This document shows positions 26,719-36,257 of a stretch of 64,000 nt of DNA, piece by piece. Within the stretch, counting starts at the first letter, position 1. Every line of letters begins with the position of its first letter. Made by a program: the position numbers and the translations under genes. This stretch comes from Bradyrhizobium barranii subsp. apii (lineage in GTDB: Bacteria; Pseudomonadota; Alphaproteobacteria; Rhizobiales; Xanthobacteraceae). The notes below the pieces were generated by a model. That model was not told the DNA's origin. It worked only from the letters and a program-made list of their open reading frames with translations, and made no database searches. The DNA lies in NCBI RefSeq assembly GCF_011516635.5, contig NZ_CP096255.1, positions 1,488,001-1,552,000 on the forward strand, read 5' to 3'.

Positions 26719-27480
26719 ATGGAAGCAGCGCCGGCGCCCGCTGCCAGGACTCGCTCAGACACCTACGGCGGTTTTCCATTGGTTGATCTGACTGCGCCCA
26801 CGCCGTCTGAATCACGCGACGATGCTAATTCTGTACGGCCGTTTCCGAGCACCTCCGCTGATGCTCAGATCGGGGCTTTAGGTCCGACAGCCTCGTCCCA
26901 CGGCCGCGGGCTGGTGCTCGAGGACGGAATGGCTGGGCGACGAGCATATCGACAGGGATCACCGGCTCCAGGAGCAGGATTTGCAGAGGTACCATCCAAA
27001 TCTCGCCGCCCGGACGCGGTTCGTGAATCCCCTCATCGTTCTAAATTATCTGCGCTCTGACGACGATGGCGTCGTGCGAACCGAATTCCAGCGCATCGTC
27101 GATGATGATAATGGTAATGATGCAGCCGACTTCCTGTTCCTGCTCGTGATTAATGCCGATCCTGAAGATCCTAATAGCCTCGGCAACCACTGGTCGCTGC
27201 TGTTCGTTGATCGCAGCGACCGGGGCCGGCCGGTCGCCTATCACTACGATTCCTACGGCGGACTCAACAACAAGGATGCAGAACATCCCGCAAGTCGGCT
27301 GGACCTCCGCCTGGAGCCGGCATGGCCCGGCAGCGGAACGGCTATGATTGCGGCGTCTTCGTGGTGGACGGCACGCGGGCGCTGGTTAGGCAATTGGAGC
27401 AAGGACGGGAGCCACACCTGCTGAACCTCAGCAACCTCGTTGCCAATCGGCAGGCACTGCAGAACCGACTCAGGGGCTGA
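26719..27480 (+). pseudogene. C48 (Ulp1/SUMO protease) effector, NopD-like C-terminal part, frameshifted
   Basis: The ATG at 26719 opens a frame containing GFPLVDLTAPTPSESRDDA. After a shift near 26925 it continues RTRFVNPLIVLNYLRSDDD and NHWSLLFVDRSDRG, which carries the catalytic His; YHYDSYGGLNN follows with the Asp region. After a second shift near 27317 comes NGYDCGVFVVDGTRAL with the catalytic Cys, then a clean stop at 27478-27480. All three catalytic elements of a C48 cysteine protease are present but spread over three frames. NopD-type effectors are usually far longer, so the N-terminal part is also missing. Reads divergently from the NEL effector. Confidence 0.85.
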
Positions 27481-27507
27481 TGTCGCCGTGGGCGGATAGC
27501 TCGTCGA

Positions 27508-27648
27508 CGATGCCGCCAACGTCATCCTCTCCGCCGTCGGTTACAATTTCCGCCGCGTCCTCGCCTGGCTAAGGGCTCTTTGGTACCTCTTCCTGGCTGC
27601 CTTCTTCTCAGTCACCAGCCACCGCACGCCACTCAAATCGGCTTCTTA
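27508..27648 (+). pseudogene. IS5-like transposase, C-terminal tail
   Basis: Reads DDAANVILSAVGYNFRRVLA, then WLRALWYLFLAAFF and a stop, matching the C-terminus of the transposase at 6368-7714 (AANVVLSAVGHNFRRILAWL). The right terminus TTCTTAACCGACG follows. Confidence 0.88.
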
Positions 27649-27819
27649 ACCGACGCGCCGCGACGACGACGATACTGAAGATCTACTCCCTCTCAACTTC
27701 CCCAAAAGCCGCAGCGCCGAAAACCCGGCCTGATATAACATAATCTCTCGTCCAGCAGCGAATCCACTGGCTCTCGTAGGGGCCGACTGATTCTATGCGA
27801 GATTCAATGTGACGAGAAA

Positions 27820-28034
27820 GTCGCGCTTACGTTCAAGCGGCACCAGCGGCAGTTGCGCATCGTGCGCAGCCGCCTGGGCCGGATCATCCGCGACATCCGC
27901 CGCAAGATCGAAGGCCAGGATGCGCTCGAAGAGGCGTTCGCACTCCCGTTGAGCCGGGCCACGCAGATCCGCTCGCAGCAGCAGCGCCAGCGCGGCTGGA
28001 AGCTGTATTCCTTCCATGCCCCCGAGGTGGAGTG
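27820..28034 (+). pseudogene. IS5-like transposase, middle part (interrupted by IS256 copy A)
   Basis: Reads FKRHQRQLRIVRSRLGRIIR, then LEEAFALPLSRATQIRSQQQ and WKLYSFHAPEVEW, parallel to residues about 215-275 of the intact transposase at 6368. It is cut by the IS256 insertion and resumes at 29464 with VECIGKGKASAPYEF. Confidence 0.9.
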
Positions 28035-29463
28035 GGGGATGTCCCGATCGCTGTTGAACTACGTCGGGTCGACGTTGCCGGAATGAATATTACGCAGCCC
28101 TCGTGACGTGGGCAACGGACTTGATTGTCATGCGATCGTGGTGAGCTTGAAGGGCCGCACGCAGAACCGACAATTGCTTATGCGCCTTCAATCGTCGGAA
28201 GCCCTTGTTGGCCTCGATCATACCGGCCGCGACCCATCGCAAGGCCATACCGGCATCCCGCCAGCGTTTAACGTTGCGCGTGACGCGGCGAATGGTGCCC
28301 ATCATGTTCTCGGCGATATTGGTACAGGCGAGCGATCGGCGAAGCTCCTTCGGCAACTTCAACCGGACGACAGTCAGGATTTCGTCGAGGCCTTCGAGGA
28401 TACTGGCCGCAACGCCGGGCCATTGCTGGTCGAGTCGACGCGCGAGATTGCGGATCAATTTTTCAGCCTTGTCGGCGTCATCGAGCTCCCAGGCCTGGCG
28501 CAGCACCCGGCGGGTGGCCGCATGATGCTCTTTCGGCAGGCGTTCCATGATGTTGCGCGCCTTGTGGATCTGGCAGCGCTGGATCGCAGCGGCCGAACCG
28601 AAGGTGCGGCGGATCGCCTTCGACAACGCCTTCGCGCCGTCGGCGATGAACAGTCTTGGCACCGTCGGGTCGAGCCCGCGCGAGACCAGGTTGTCCAGCA
28701 GGGCCTGAACCGTTGCTGCATTCTCGGTCGCCCCTTCCACCAGCGCCAGCGGATGCTTGTTGCCTTCGCCGTCAACCCCGATCGCGGCCACCAGCACGAG
28801 ATCGTCGTCGAGATGCAGCCCGTCGATTTGGACCACCAGAAGGTCGAGCGCGGACAGATCGGCAGCCATGAAGTCGGCCAGCCGCGCCGCCGACAGAGCC
28901 ACGAACCTCCGCGAGGCCGCCGACTTCGAAATCCCCGATCCGGGCGGTGCCGGCACGTCACCCTCGGGCAGCCGGACGGCGCGGCCGAACCGGCGCGTCG
29001 ACACATTGATCAGCATCAGGTTCATCGCCCAGCGACCGAGCCAGTCCTCCTGCGCCGCCGTTTCCCAGCTCGGGATCGTGACCTCGCGGCCGTCCATGCC
29101 CCGGACCCGCGGGCGATCGACCTCGATCTTGCCGCCGTGGAAACCGATCCGCCCCCGCGTTCGGCCCCAACGGTGCGCCCGCCGCGCCGCATCACGACCG
29201 TGGCGCGGCCCGCAGGCCGCTGTCACATCCGCCTCCATCATCGTGCCGAGCGCCTCGATTCCTGCCGCAAGGCAGAACCGATCGAAGCTCGCTCGCACTT
29301 CCGCAAATGATTTCTCCACAGCCCCGGTCGCCGGCCAACCAGCCGGTGTGATATCTCTCGTCATGGCGTTGCTCTCCTTTGTGGAATCAGCACCCCGAGC
29401 CTACCGGCTCAAGGTGGGCAACGCCGACCTCTTCAGAAATTCAACAGAACCCGGGACATCCCC
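28035..29463 (-). mobile_element. IS256-family element copy A, 1429 bp, 8-bp target duplication GTGGAGTG
   Basis: Ends are GGGGATGTCCC and, inverted, GGGACATCCCC. GTGGAGTG flanks both sides (28027-28034 and 29464-29471). Inserted inside the IS5-like transposase relic; removing it restores that frame. Two other full copies lie at 56101 and 62271. Confidence 0.96.
28090..29364 (-). CDS. IS256-family transposase (copy A)
   Basis: Mutator-like DDE transposase, 424 aa, complete. Catalytic residues visible: first Asp in VVQIDGLHLDDDLVLVAAIG (about residue 195), second Asp in LFIADGAKAL (about 260), and Glu in CTNIAENMMGTIRR (about 365). CQIHKARN, typical of the family, lies between. The predicted protein is identical to those of copies B and C, so these copies are recent and at least one was transposition-competent. 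The GAGAGCAAC before the start serves as a moderate ribosome binding site. Confidence 0.96.
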   Translation of the reverse strand: MTRDITPAGWPATGAVEKSFAEVRASFDRFCLAAGIEALGTMMEADVTAACGPRHGRDAARRAHRWGRTRGRIGFHGGKIEVDRPRVRGMDGREVTIPSWETAAQEDWLGRWAMNLMLINVSTRRFGRAVRLPEGDVPAPPGSGISKSAASRRFVALSAARLADFMAADLSALDLLVVQIDGLHLDDDLVLVAAIGVDGEGNKHPLALVEGATENAATVQALLDNLVSRGLDPTVPRLFIADGAKALSKAIRRTFGSAAAIQRCQIHKARNIMERLPKEHHAATRRVLRQAWELDDADKAEKLIRNLARRLDQQWPGVAASILEGLDEILTVVRLKLPKELRRSLACTNIAENMMGTIRRVTRNVKRWRDAGMALRWVAAGMIEANKGFRRLKAHKQLSVLRAALQAHHDRMTIKSVAHVTRAA

Positions 29464-29850
29464 GTGGAGTGCATCGGCAAGGGTAAGGCCAGCGCGCCTT
29501 ACGAGTTCGGCGTGAAGGCTTCCATAGTCACCAACAACCGGCCTGCTCCCGGCGGCCAGTTCGTGCTGCACGCCAAGCGCTGCCCGATAACCCTTACGAC
29601 GGTCACACCCTGCGGGACGTCATCGACCGAACCGAGACACTCACCGGGTGCGCGATCGAGCGCGCCTTTGTCGACAAGGGATACCGCGGCCATGACGCAC
29701 AGAACCCGCGCCGCGTCTTCATCTCCGGCCAGAAGCGCGGCGTCTTCGGCACTATCAAGCGCTAGCTGCGGCGCCGTTCCGCTATCGAGCCCGTGATCGG
29801 CCATTTGAAGGCTGAAGGACGCCTCGGCCGCTGCTACCTCAAAGGCCGCG
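29464..29850 (+). pseudogene. IS5-like transposase, downstream part of the same interrupted gene
   Basis: Continues the interrupted frame (VECIGKGKASAPYEFGVKAS), then shifts frame (DTAAM and FISGQKRGVFGTIKR) and has a TAG after IKR. It ends near 29850 at GRCYLKGRA, where it joins an IS66 relic on the opposite strand. Confidence 0.88.
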
Positions 29851-31012
29851 CCCGCTGGGGCAATTCGGTGAGGACATGTCGCAACCATGCGAAGGGCTCA
29901 ACGCTACAGGCGCGACAGGTCAGCACCAGGCTATAGACAACGGCACTGGCGCTGGCTCCATCAACGGTATCGCTGAAGAGCCAATTTTTCCTGCCACAGG
30001 CGAAGATTCTGATGTCGCGCTCAAGAAGGTTGTTGTGGATCGGCATCTCGCCGTCCTCGTTGTAGCGCGTCAGATATTCCCACTGATTGAGCGTATAGGA
30101 GACAGCATCGCCGAGCTTGGTGTCGGGCACGACCTTTGCGGCGATTGCTTCGAGCCATGCCTTGAGAGTGTTCAGGACAGGAATGCTGTGTTGCTGGCGG
30201 AAGCGGCGCCTGTAATTGGCCCGCGTTTCGCCGTCATCCGGTTTTTCTTCACGCACCTGTCTTTCAATCCGGTAGAGTTGGTCGAAGAACTTGAGGGCTT
30301 GCGCCGGCAGCCCGCCGGGTTTCTTCCTCGCTTTGAGGGCGTCGACAAAGCGCCGCCTGGCGTGGGCCACGCATCCGATATGCGTGGCGCCTTTCAACGT
30401 GCGCCAGGCCGAGTAACCGTCACTCATCAAGATGCCGCGGTAGTCGCCAAGGAAGGTCTGCGGGTGTTCCTGCCCACGACCAGGCTGATAATCGAACAGC
30501 ACAATCGGCTGCTCACTGTCCTCGCCGCTGCAATAGGCCCACATGTACGAGGTGCTGGAGGCTTCCTTGTCCTTTTCCTTCAATACCTGAACCGTTGTTT
30601 CGTCGCCGTGGATGAGGGCCTGGCACCTGAGCCGCAGTTTCAGTACGTCGTAGATGCGCACATTGATCAGCATCAGGTTCATCGCCCCGCGACCGAGCCA
30701 ATCCTCCTGCGCCGCCGTTTCCCAGCTCGGGATCGTGACCTCGCCGCCATCCACGCCCCGGACCCGCGGGCGCTCGACCTCGATCTTGCCGCCGTGGAAG
30801 CCGATCCGTCCCCGCGTTCGGCCCAAGGTGCGTCCGCCGCGCCGCCTCGCGATCGTGGCGCGGCCCGCCACAACATCCGCCTCCATCATCGTGCCGAGCG
30901 CCTCGATCCCTGCCGCAAGGCAGAACCGATCGAAGCTCGCCCGCACTTCTGCAAACGCTTCGTCCACCGCCCCGGTCGCCGGCCAACCAGCCGGTGTGAT
31001 ATCTCTTGTCAT
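29834..31012 (-). pseudogene. Chimeric ORF: IS256 transposase N-terminus fused in frame to IS66 TnpC C-terminus
   Basis: Residues 1 to about 118 match the IS256 transposase of copies A-C (MTRDITPAGWPATGAVDEAF, ending AMNLMLINV). From about residue 119 the same frame is an IS66 TnpC: CQALIHGDETTVQVL (first DDE Asp), HPQTFLGDYRGILMSDGYSA (second Asp), GCVAHARRRFVDA, and NNLLERDIRIFACGRKNWLF (Glu region). The TnpC tail ends at the join with an IS5-like relic. The IS256 right terminus GGGACATCCCC is intact at 31101-31111. The result is a 392-aa ORF without a stop at the junction, made by recombination, and probably not a working transposase. Confidence 0.88.
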
Positions 31013-31111
31013 GGCGTTGCTCTCCTTTGTGGAATCAGCACCCCGAGCCTACCGGCTCAAGGTGGGCAACGCCGACCTCTTCGGAAATTCAACAGAACCC
31101 GGGACATCCCC

Positions 31112-31551
31112 AGTTCTTGTTCTAAATGGGCGATCTTCTCATCCAGGGACTGCAACTGGTCGACAGCAATCGTAGGATCGATTGGGCCATCGCGGGGGTA
31201 TCTGCTATCCTATTCAGGAGTTTGGCCAGATTGATCCATCATTCCGATCGCGGCGCCCAGGGCGAACTCCGTCGGAACACCTGTTCTCACTCATGACAGC
31301 AACTTGTCCAGCACCTCTGCCGGTTGGCAACATGATAAGGGTCCCAGAGCGGTCGGATCGAAACCGGATCAAGTAGTCCTATCCACGTGGTCCACTTCAG
31401 ATTTCCACCAGATCGGTCGTGTGTGTTGCAGGCGCGCGAAATCTTGAGCGTCGAAAAAGGTGCTTGATCACAGTCTGCAACCAAATTCCAATTTGCCACC
31501 GCTTGGGTCACCAGACTGCCTATTTTGTCTTGCCCAGCTGAGGCGCCCGCG
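31112..31551. other. Unassigned sequence between IS relics
   Basis: On the minus strand a helical piece reads VDQLQSLDEKIAHLEQEL next to the IS256 terminus, which looks like the middle of an IS110-type transposase, but it is too short to assign. Otherwise nothing. Confidence 0.35.
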
Positions 31552-32072
31552 CGCCGGTTTTTGCCCGACGCGGCTGCCATTGCGACACGAATCGTAGCTT
31601 TGATCGGCCTGGGCGGCAATCAACATCTCGCAGTCGCGCAGCGCCTTGATGTTGCAGGCATAGGCTGGTCCACGGCGGTTACCTTTCTGTTGGGGATGTC
31701 CGGCTTGAAGTTGCATCGCGCGGGTCTTGTTGGCGACCAGCGCCGGGTGCGCCCACAGGTAATCCTCGCTCTTCGTCAGCAAATGCCAGCAGAGCACAGT
31801 AAGCTTGCGAGCCACGGCGACCGCGGCGATCTGATGGCCGCGCCGGGTGCGGATGCGCACGAAAAAAGCACGCAGTGGACCGGGCGCCTTGGCCGCTGCC
31901 CAGGCCGCCTCGACCAGCATGGCGCGCGCGTGACTGCGCCCGATCTCGCTGATGCGACGTGATGGGCGGCTCCCAGTCCCGACTGCCGCACCCGCGGGTT
32001 CAGCCCGAAATAGCTCGCTAGGGGGCGCCGGCCGTCCGGATCGCGGTCGGCACCAGGCGCATACTCCTCCAT
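31552..32072 (-). pseudogene. IS110-family transposase, C-terminal half, frameshifted
   Basis: Minus strand: ASYFGLNPRVRQSGLGAAHH, then in a shifted frame ISEIGRSHARAMLVEAAWAA, RAFFVRIRTRRGHQIAAVAV and a C-terminal GPAYACNIKALRDCE. This follows the order of an IS110 C-terminus. The N-terminal RuvC-like domain is absent. A third IS110 subgroup in the window. Confidence 0.85.
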
Positions 32073-32875
32073 CCTTCAAGTCAGAGGGACAAGCAGGACT
32101 CGATCGCGCCGGGGCGGGATGACAACCGAAGGACGGCTCACGCCATTTAAGGGGCAATCCGTTCTGCGGGTGAGCCTTGGTGTATGTCGTCCGGCAACGT
32201 CGTCGCCAAGAATAGGCGTCTCTCCCGCAGGACCCTGGGGGCTTGGGGCAGCTCAAAAATACCGCAACCCCGTAGGATCCCGCATTGCCAAGCCGCCAAT
32301 AGAGCAGCATGTTTCCTCTGGAATTGGAGGGAGAACCGTAGTGATCTTCGCAAGCGGACGTCGGAGCGGTCGGTCATTCAGCCGTGCCGGACGATTGAGG
32401 AAGCAGAGGCCGTTGCCGCGGAAATGAACGGCGCCGGGTTTAAGAATGTTGCGATCGGGGACACAAGCCGGCCCGCGAAATGAACAGTCGGTGAGCAGTC
32501 TTCTCTAGTATGGAAATGCTGCTCGGATAGCTTGGGCACCTTGCCCACCGGCGCGCGGTGAACTCATCCACTGATAGGACCGATCCCTCGGGATCACCGA
32601 GCGCACGGCCGATGAAGGAGCAAAGCTTGCAGCCGTCTGGCGCTCTCCGCTTCTGTTGCCGTCTGCCGACCAGGGTGATCTGGTTGCTCTCGCTGTGGGT
32701 ACGGTTTCGCTGTGGGGGACGGTCTGGAGCACGACACGGGATACCGCGCGCAATTCGGGCGCGTGCGAACTGTCGATGATCTGTTGGTAGGTGAGGAGTT
32801 CGAGCGCCGCCAGACAGAGTGCGACCTACTCGATCTGGTGCGAAACAACTACGGCTTAAAGAAAGGAGTAGCCAC
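32073..32875. other. About 800 bases without a confident gene
   Basis: A plus frame ending near 32483 reads EEAEAVAAEMNGAGFKNVAI and could be the tail of a small gene; another (32712-32945) reads ERRQTECDLLDLVRNNYG. Neither can be assigned. Confidence 0.35.
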
Positions 32876-33067
32876 ATGCTGTTCTTTGTCGATCTCGCCC
32901 TCGCGCCTCTGCAGTTCATGGCCTCGTTTTGCGACGAGATGGTGAGGCCGCTGACGCGGTCGGTGCGCCCTGCCATCGCGGGCCCGGCCCAGATAATCCA
33001 TATCACCCCAGAGCGTCGGGCGCGCCGAAAGCGGAAGATTCTGCGTCGCCTGCAGCTCGGCTATTGA
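32876..33067 (+). CDS. Small protein, 63 aa, function unknown
   Basis: The start is well supported: AAAGGAG lies eight bases before the ATG. The N-terminal 22 residues are hydrophobic (MLFFVDLALAPLQFMASFCD), the C-terminus strongly basic (RRARRKRKILRRLQLGY). The gene stops 22 bases before an IS256 end. I do not recognise it; the composition would suit a small membrane-associated or nucleic-acid-binding protein. Confidence 0.5.
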   Translation: MLFFVDLALAPLQFMASFCDEMVRPLTRSVRPAIAGPAQIIHITPERRARRKRKILRRLQLGY

Positions 33068-33088
33068 GGAGGCTGCGCTGATGACCGT

Positions 33089-33372
33089 GGGGATGTCCCG
33101 ATCGGTGTTGAACTACGTCGGGCCGACGGGAGTGAATGTTACGCGGGCCTCGAGACGTGGGCAATGGGCTTGATCGTCATGCGATCGTGGCGAGCTTGTG
33201 GGCCGCACGCAGAACCGACAATTGCGGGCAGCCGGGCGGCGCGGCTGGCTGACTTCATGGCTGCCGATCTGTCCGCGCTCGACCATCTGGTGGTCCAAAT
33301 CGACGGGCTGCATCTCGGCGACGATCTCGTGCTGGTCGCCGCAATCGGAGTTGGCGGCGAAGGCAACAAGCG
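33089..33372. pseudogene. IS256 remnant with internal inversion
   Basis: Starts with the IS256 left terminus GGGGATGTCCC, and the first about 140 bases match copy A in the same orientation (transposase C-terminus on the minus strand, TIKPIAHVSRPA). From about 33231 the sequence matches the plus-strand transposase centre (AARLADFMAADLSALDHLVV, then QIDGLHLGDDLVLVAAIG), that is, the opposite orientation. It then ends abruptly at GEGNK. Confidence 0.85.
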
Positions 33373-33450
33373 TAAGCGCGAAGCCGATACCCTGGCTTCA
33401 GAGTTAGAATGAATGTGCGAAGAAGCCTCCGGCTTGGAACGGAGGTTTGG

Positions 33451-33873
33451 ATGGGATTGGACAGCAAAAAGGACGTCCATTTGGGCGGCTCACCGGTAGG
33501 GCTGGTGAGCCGGCTGGAGGTCCTCGAAGGACCGTCGGGGCGCCGTGTGTGTTCGGAGGCTGAGAGAGCCCGGATCGTCGCCGAGAGTCTGCTATCTGGT
33601 GCCCAGGTGTCCGAGGTGGCGCGCAAGCACGGAGCGACGCGCTGGCATATTTGCGATTGGCGACGCCGCTTTCGACAGCGAGGCATGTTGGCGCCGTGCG
33701 AGGCATCGCAGTCGACATTCGCAGCGCTGGTCGTGGAAAGCGCGTTGGAGGAGCGTCAGGTTCCGGCGATCAAGCTTGAGATCGCGATCGGCGATGTTGT
33801 GCTGCGGACGGACACAGCCATAGATGGCGAGCAGCTGTCCCGGGTGATCCGCGCAGTCCGAGCGTCACGATGA
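33451..33873 (+). CDS. tnpA: IS66-family accessory protein TnpA
   Basis: Small HTH protein of the IS66 tnpA-tnpB-tnpC set, about 140 aa. The ATG at 33451 is preceded by GGAGG five bases upstream; the frame extends to 33409 without one. Motif RIVAESLLSGAQVSEVARKH with GATRWHICDWRRRFRQ is the HTH of OrfA-type proteins. Stop overlaps the tnpB start by ATGA, as in active IS66 elements. Intact, but the rest of the element is destroyed. Confidence 0.88.
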   Translation: MGLDSKKDVHLGGSPVGLVSRLEVLEGPSGRRVCSEAERARIVAESLLSGAQVSEVARKHGATRWHICDWRRRFRQRGMLAPCEASQSTFAALVVESALEERQVPAIKLEIAIGDVVLRTDTAIDGEQLSRVIRAVRASR

Positions 33874-34088
33874 TCGCGGCCGGTGCCGATCTGAAGATTT
33901 ACATCGCGACGCGGCCGATCGACTTCCGCTGTGGCCACGATGGGCTTGCGGCGAAGGTGCAGGAGATGCTTCGTCTCGACCCGTTCAGCGGCGCAGCCTT
34001 CGTGTTCCGATCGAAACGAGCACAGCTCGTTTCATTGTACGTCCCTTTGTCAGAAGAGCTGGCTCCGCAAATTCGGACAGTAGCTTGA
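33870..34088 (+). pseudogene. tnpB: IS66-family TnpB, truncated
   Basis: Starts MIAAGADLKIYIATRPIDFR and continues to FSGAAFVFRSKRA, the conserved first half of TnpB (GAVFVFRNRRxDRIK). It then runs into about 30 unassigned bases and the end of the IS3 element at 34055, so the KILxWDGxG half is lost. Confidence 0.88.
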
Positions 34089-34142
34089 GTGGATTTTCTG
34101 CCTGAGAGCGGCGAGGCTTCTTGCCGCGAAACAGGAGCGAAG

Positions 34143-34447
34143 ATGACGAAGAGGAGTCGCCGGACGCATTCTCCGGCATTCAAGGCAAAGGTGGCTTTGG
34201 CGGCCGTGAAGGGGGAGAAGACATTGGCCGAGCTGGCGCAACTGTTTGATGTCCATCCGAACCAGATCACGACCTGCAAGTCCCAACTCCTGGAAGGCGC
34301 CGCCGGAGTGTTTGGGCAGGACAACGGACCGGCCGAGGCGCCGGTCGATTTGAAGCGTTACATGGCAAGATCGGCGAGCTTGCGTTGGAGAACGATTTTT
34401 TGTCCGGCGCGCTCACCAAGGCGGCCCTGCTGAGCGCAAAGCGATGA
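34143..34447 (+). pseudogene. IS3-family OrfA, frameshifted
   Basis: The HTH protein of an IS3 element starts at ATG 34143 after a GGAG (MTKRSRRTHSPAFKAKVALA, then LAELAQLFDVHPNQITTCKS). At VDLK one base seems to be missing; the expected continuation LHGKIGELALENDFLSGALT is in the next frame and ends at 34447, overlapping the OrfB start by ATGA. The frame actually open runs to 34433. The same lesion is in copy 2. Confidence 0.82.
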
Positions 34448-35282
34448 TCGACCGCGACCATGATCTGTCTGTCGTGCGCCAGGCGAAGGTCCTGAACCTT
34501 GCCCGCAGTACGGTTTACTACGAACCTCGGCCGGTTTCGGCCGAGGACTCGTCTTGATGCGCCGGCTCGATGAGCTGTACCTCGATTATCCCTTCGCAGG
34601 GGGGCGCATGCTGCGATCGCTGTTGCAGCGTGAGGGCATGCAGGTTGGCCGCCGCCACGTCGGGACGCTCGCGACGCTGATGAAGCGCATGGGGATCGAG
34701 GCGATCTATCGCCGTCCGAACACGAGCAAGCCCGCACCGGGCCACAAGATCTACCCGTACCTATTGCGCGGATTGAAGATCGAGCGGCCGAACCAGGTCT
34801 GGGCAATGGACATCAGCTACATTCCGATGCGACGTGGATTCGTTTACCTCGCCGCGGTCGTCGATGTGTTCAGCCGAAGGGTATTGGTCCATCGCGTATC
34901 GATCACGATGGAGACGATATTCTGCGTCGAAGCGCTCCAGGAGGCGTTGGCGAAGCACGGCAGGCCCGAGATCTTCTTCAACACGGATCAGGGTAGCCAG
35001 TTCACCAGCCTCGACTTCACCGGCGTGCTGCTGGACGCGAACATCGCCATCAGCATGGACGGCAAGGGTGCCTGGCGCGACAACGTGTTCGTCGAGCGGC
35101 TGTGGCGCACTGTCAAATACGAGGAAGTCTATCTGCGTGCTTACGACAGCGTGCTCGAGGCGCGAGCATCGATTTCCAAATATCTGGCGTTCTACAATCG
35201 AGGACGTCCTCACTCGAGCCTTGACGAACGCACGCCCGACGAGGCTTACTTCGGCGCGCAAACGATGGTGACGGCCGCATGA
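34444..35282 (+). pseudogene. IS3-family OrfB (integrase-type transposase), frameshifted near the start
   Basis: Begins MIDRDHDLSVVRQAKVLNLA, then hits TGA at 34555-34557. The next frame opens at an ATG overlapping that stop (TGATG) and runs as one 241-aa frame: QVWAMDISYIPMRRGFVYLA (first Asp), IFFNTDQGSQFTSLDF (second Asp), DNVFVERLWRTVKYEEVY (Glu). The rve core is therefore complete. Either a one-base deletion has broken the gene or the TGATG overlap allows reinitiation. Copy 2 shares this exactly. Confidence 0.82.
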
Positions 35283-35455
35283 TCGTCGCCAACGATTTTG
35301 CTGCGGCTCTGGTCGGGCTTGCGCCCTCCCGACGCCACAGCAAAATCGTAAAGCCCCGCGCTCAGCATAACCCGGCAGGAATCCACTTAATTTTCGCGGG
35401 GCCCTGTCCAAACAACCGGGACCAGCTCTGTTCTCTCAGAGTCTGTCCGGAAAGA

Positions 35456-36129
35456 TTACCTTGGATTGCATAGCTTTCGCAGCATGAGTCGGATGGAGGC
35501 CAGCTTGAGAAAGGCGAGCGCCCTGTGATTGAAGCATTCCCAATCTTTGGACAGTCTTCGGCATCGCCCGAGCCAGGCAAAGGTACGCTCGACGATCCAG
35601 CGTTTGGGCAAGACGACGAAACGGTGAGCCTGATCGGAGCGTTTGACGATTTCGAGGTTCACGCGCTTCAGAGCGCTACGCAGCCCCTTCTGGAAATGTG
35701 GCCCTTGATATCCGCCGTCGGCGTAGAGCTTCAGAAGAAAGGGATAGAGGCCGAACAACGTTGCCATCAGGAGCACGCCGCCGTCGCGATCCTGGATGTC
35801 CGCCGCATGCACGATGGCGTGCATCAAGAGGCCTTGCGTGTCGACGAGAATGTGCCGCTTCTTGCCCTTGATCTTCTTGCCCGCGTCGTAGCCATGGAGA
35901 TCATGAGGCCCCCTTTTTCAGCGCTTTTCACGCTCTGGCTATCGATGATGGCGGCGGTGGGAGAAGCCTCGCGCTCGGCCCTTTCGCGACATTCGACATA
36001 GAGGGCGTGATGAATTTTATCGAGCGTGCCGTTCCAGCTCCACAGATCGAAGTAGCCATACAGCGTCGAGCGCGGCGGCAGGTCCTTGGGGATCGCGCGC
36101 CACTGGCAACCTGTGCTCAGGATGTACAT
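35456..36129 (-). pseudogene. IS5-family transposase copy 1, C-terminal portion
   Basis: Reads MYILSTGCQWRAIPKDLPPR, then AIIDSQSVKSAEKGG; after a frame change at an AAAAAGGGGG run it continues HDLHGYDAGKKIKG and YADGGYQGPHFQKG to WIVERTFAWLGRCRR. The other end is at 38757-38923, separated by IS21. Inactivated. Confidence 0.9.
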
Positions 36130-36257
36130 CTGCGGATTCCGACGAAGCCGGCCATGCATTCCAATTCGAAGCCGGCCGGGTATTCCGATCTGAAGCCGGC
36201 CACCCGTGGCGTCGTTCGCATGGGTCAATTTCATGATGTCGTCGAGGGCTGGGAAGG

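Larger units (their letters stand above)
34055..35429 (+). mobile_element. IS3-family element, copy 1 (1375 bp)
   Basis: Bounded by inverted ends AGAGCTGG (34055) and CCAGCTCT (35429), with further imperfect matching inward (GGACAG). The same 1375-bp unit occurs inverted at 60826-62200, which fixes the borders by comparison. No target duplication is visible on either copy. Confidence 0.85.

Noticed and set aside
28108..29310. 400-aa plus-strand ORF opposite the IS256 transposase (also at 56254-57456 and 62344-63546)
   Set aside because: Antisense shadow of a clearly coding, conserved transposase; no domain logic.
29876..31234. 452-aa plus-strand ORF
   Set aside because: Shadow of the IS256/IS66 chimera on the minus strand.
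31468..32310. 280-aa minus-strand ORF taken as a gene
   Set aside because: Only its C-terminal part is meaningful (IS110 relic); the upstream part is out-of-frame sequence.
34055..35429. Target duplication for the IS3 copies
   Set aside because: Flanks compared in several registers; no matching 3-5 base repeat at either copy.
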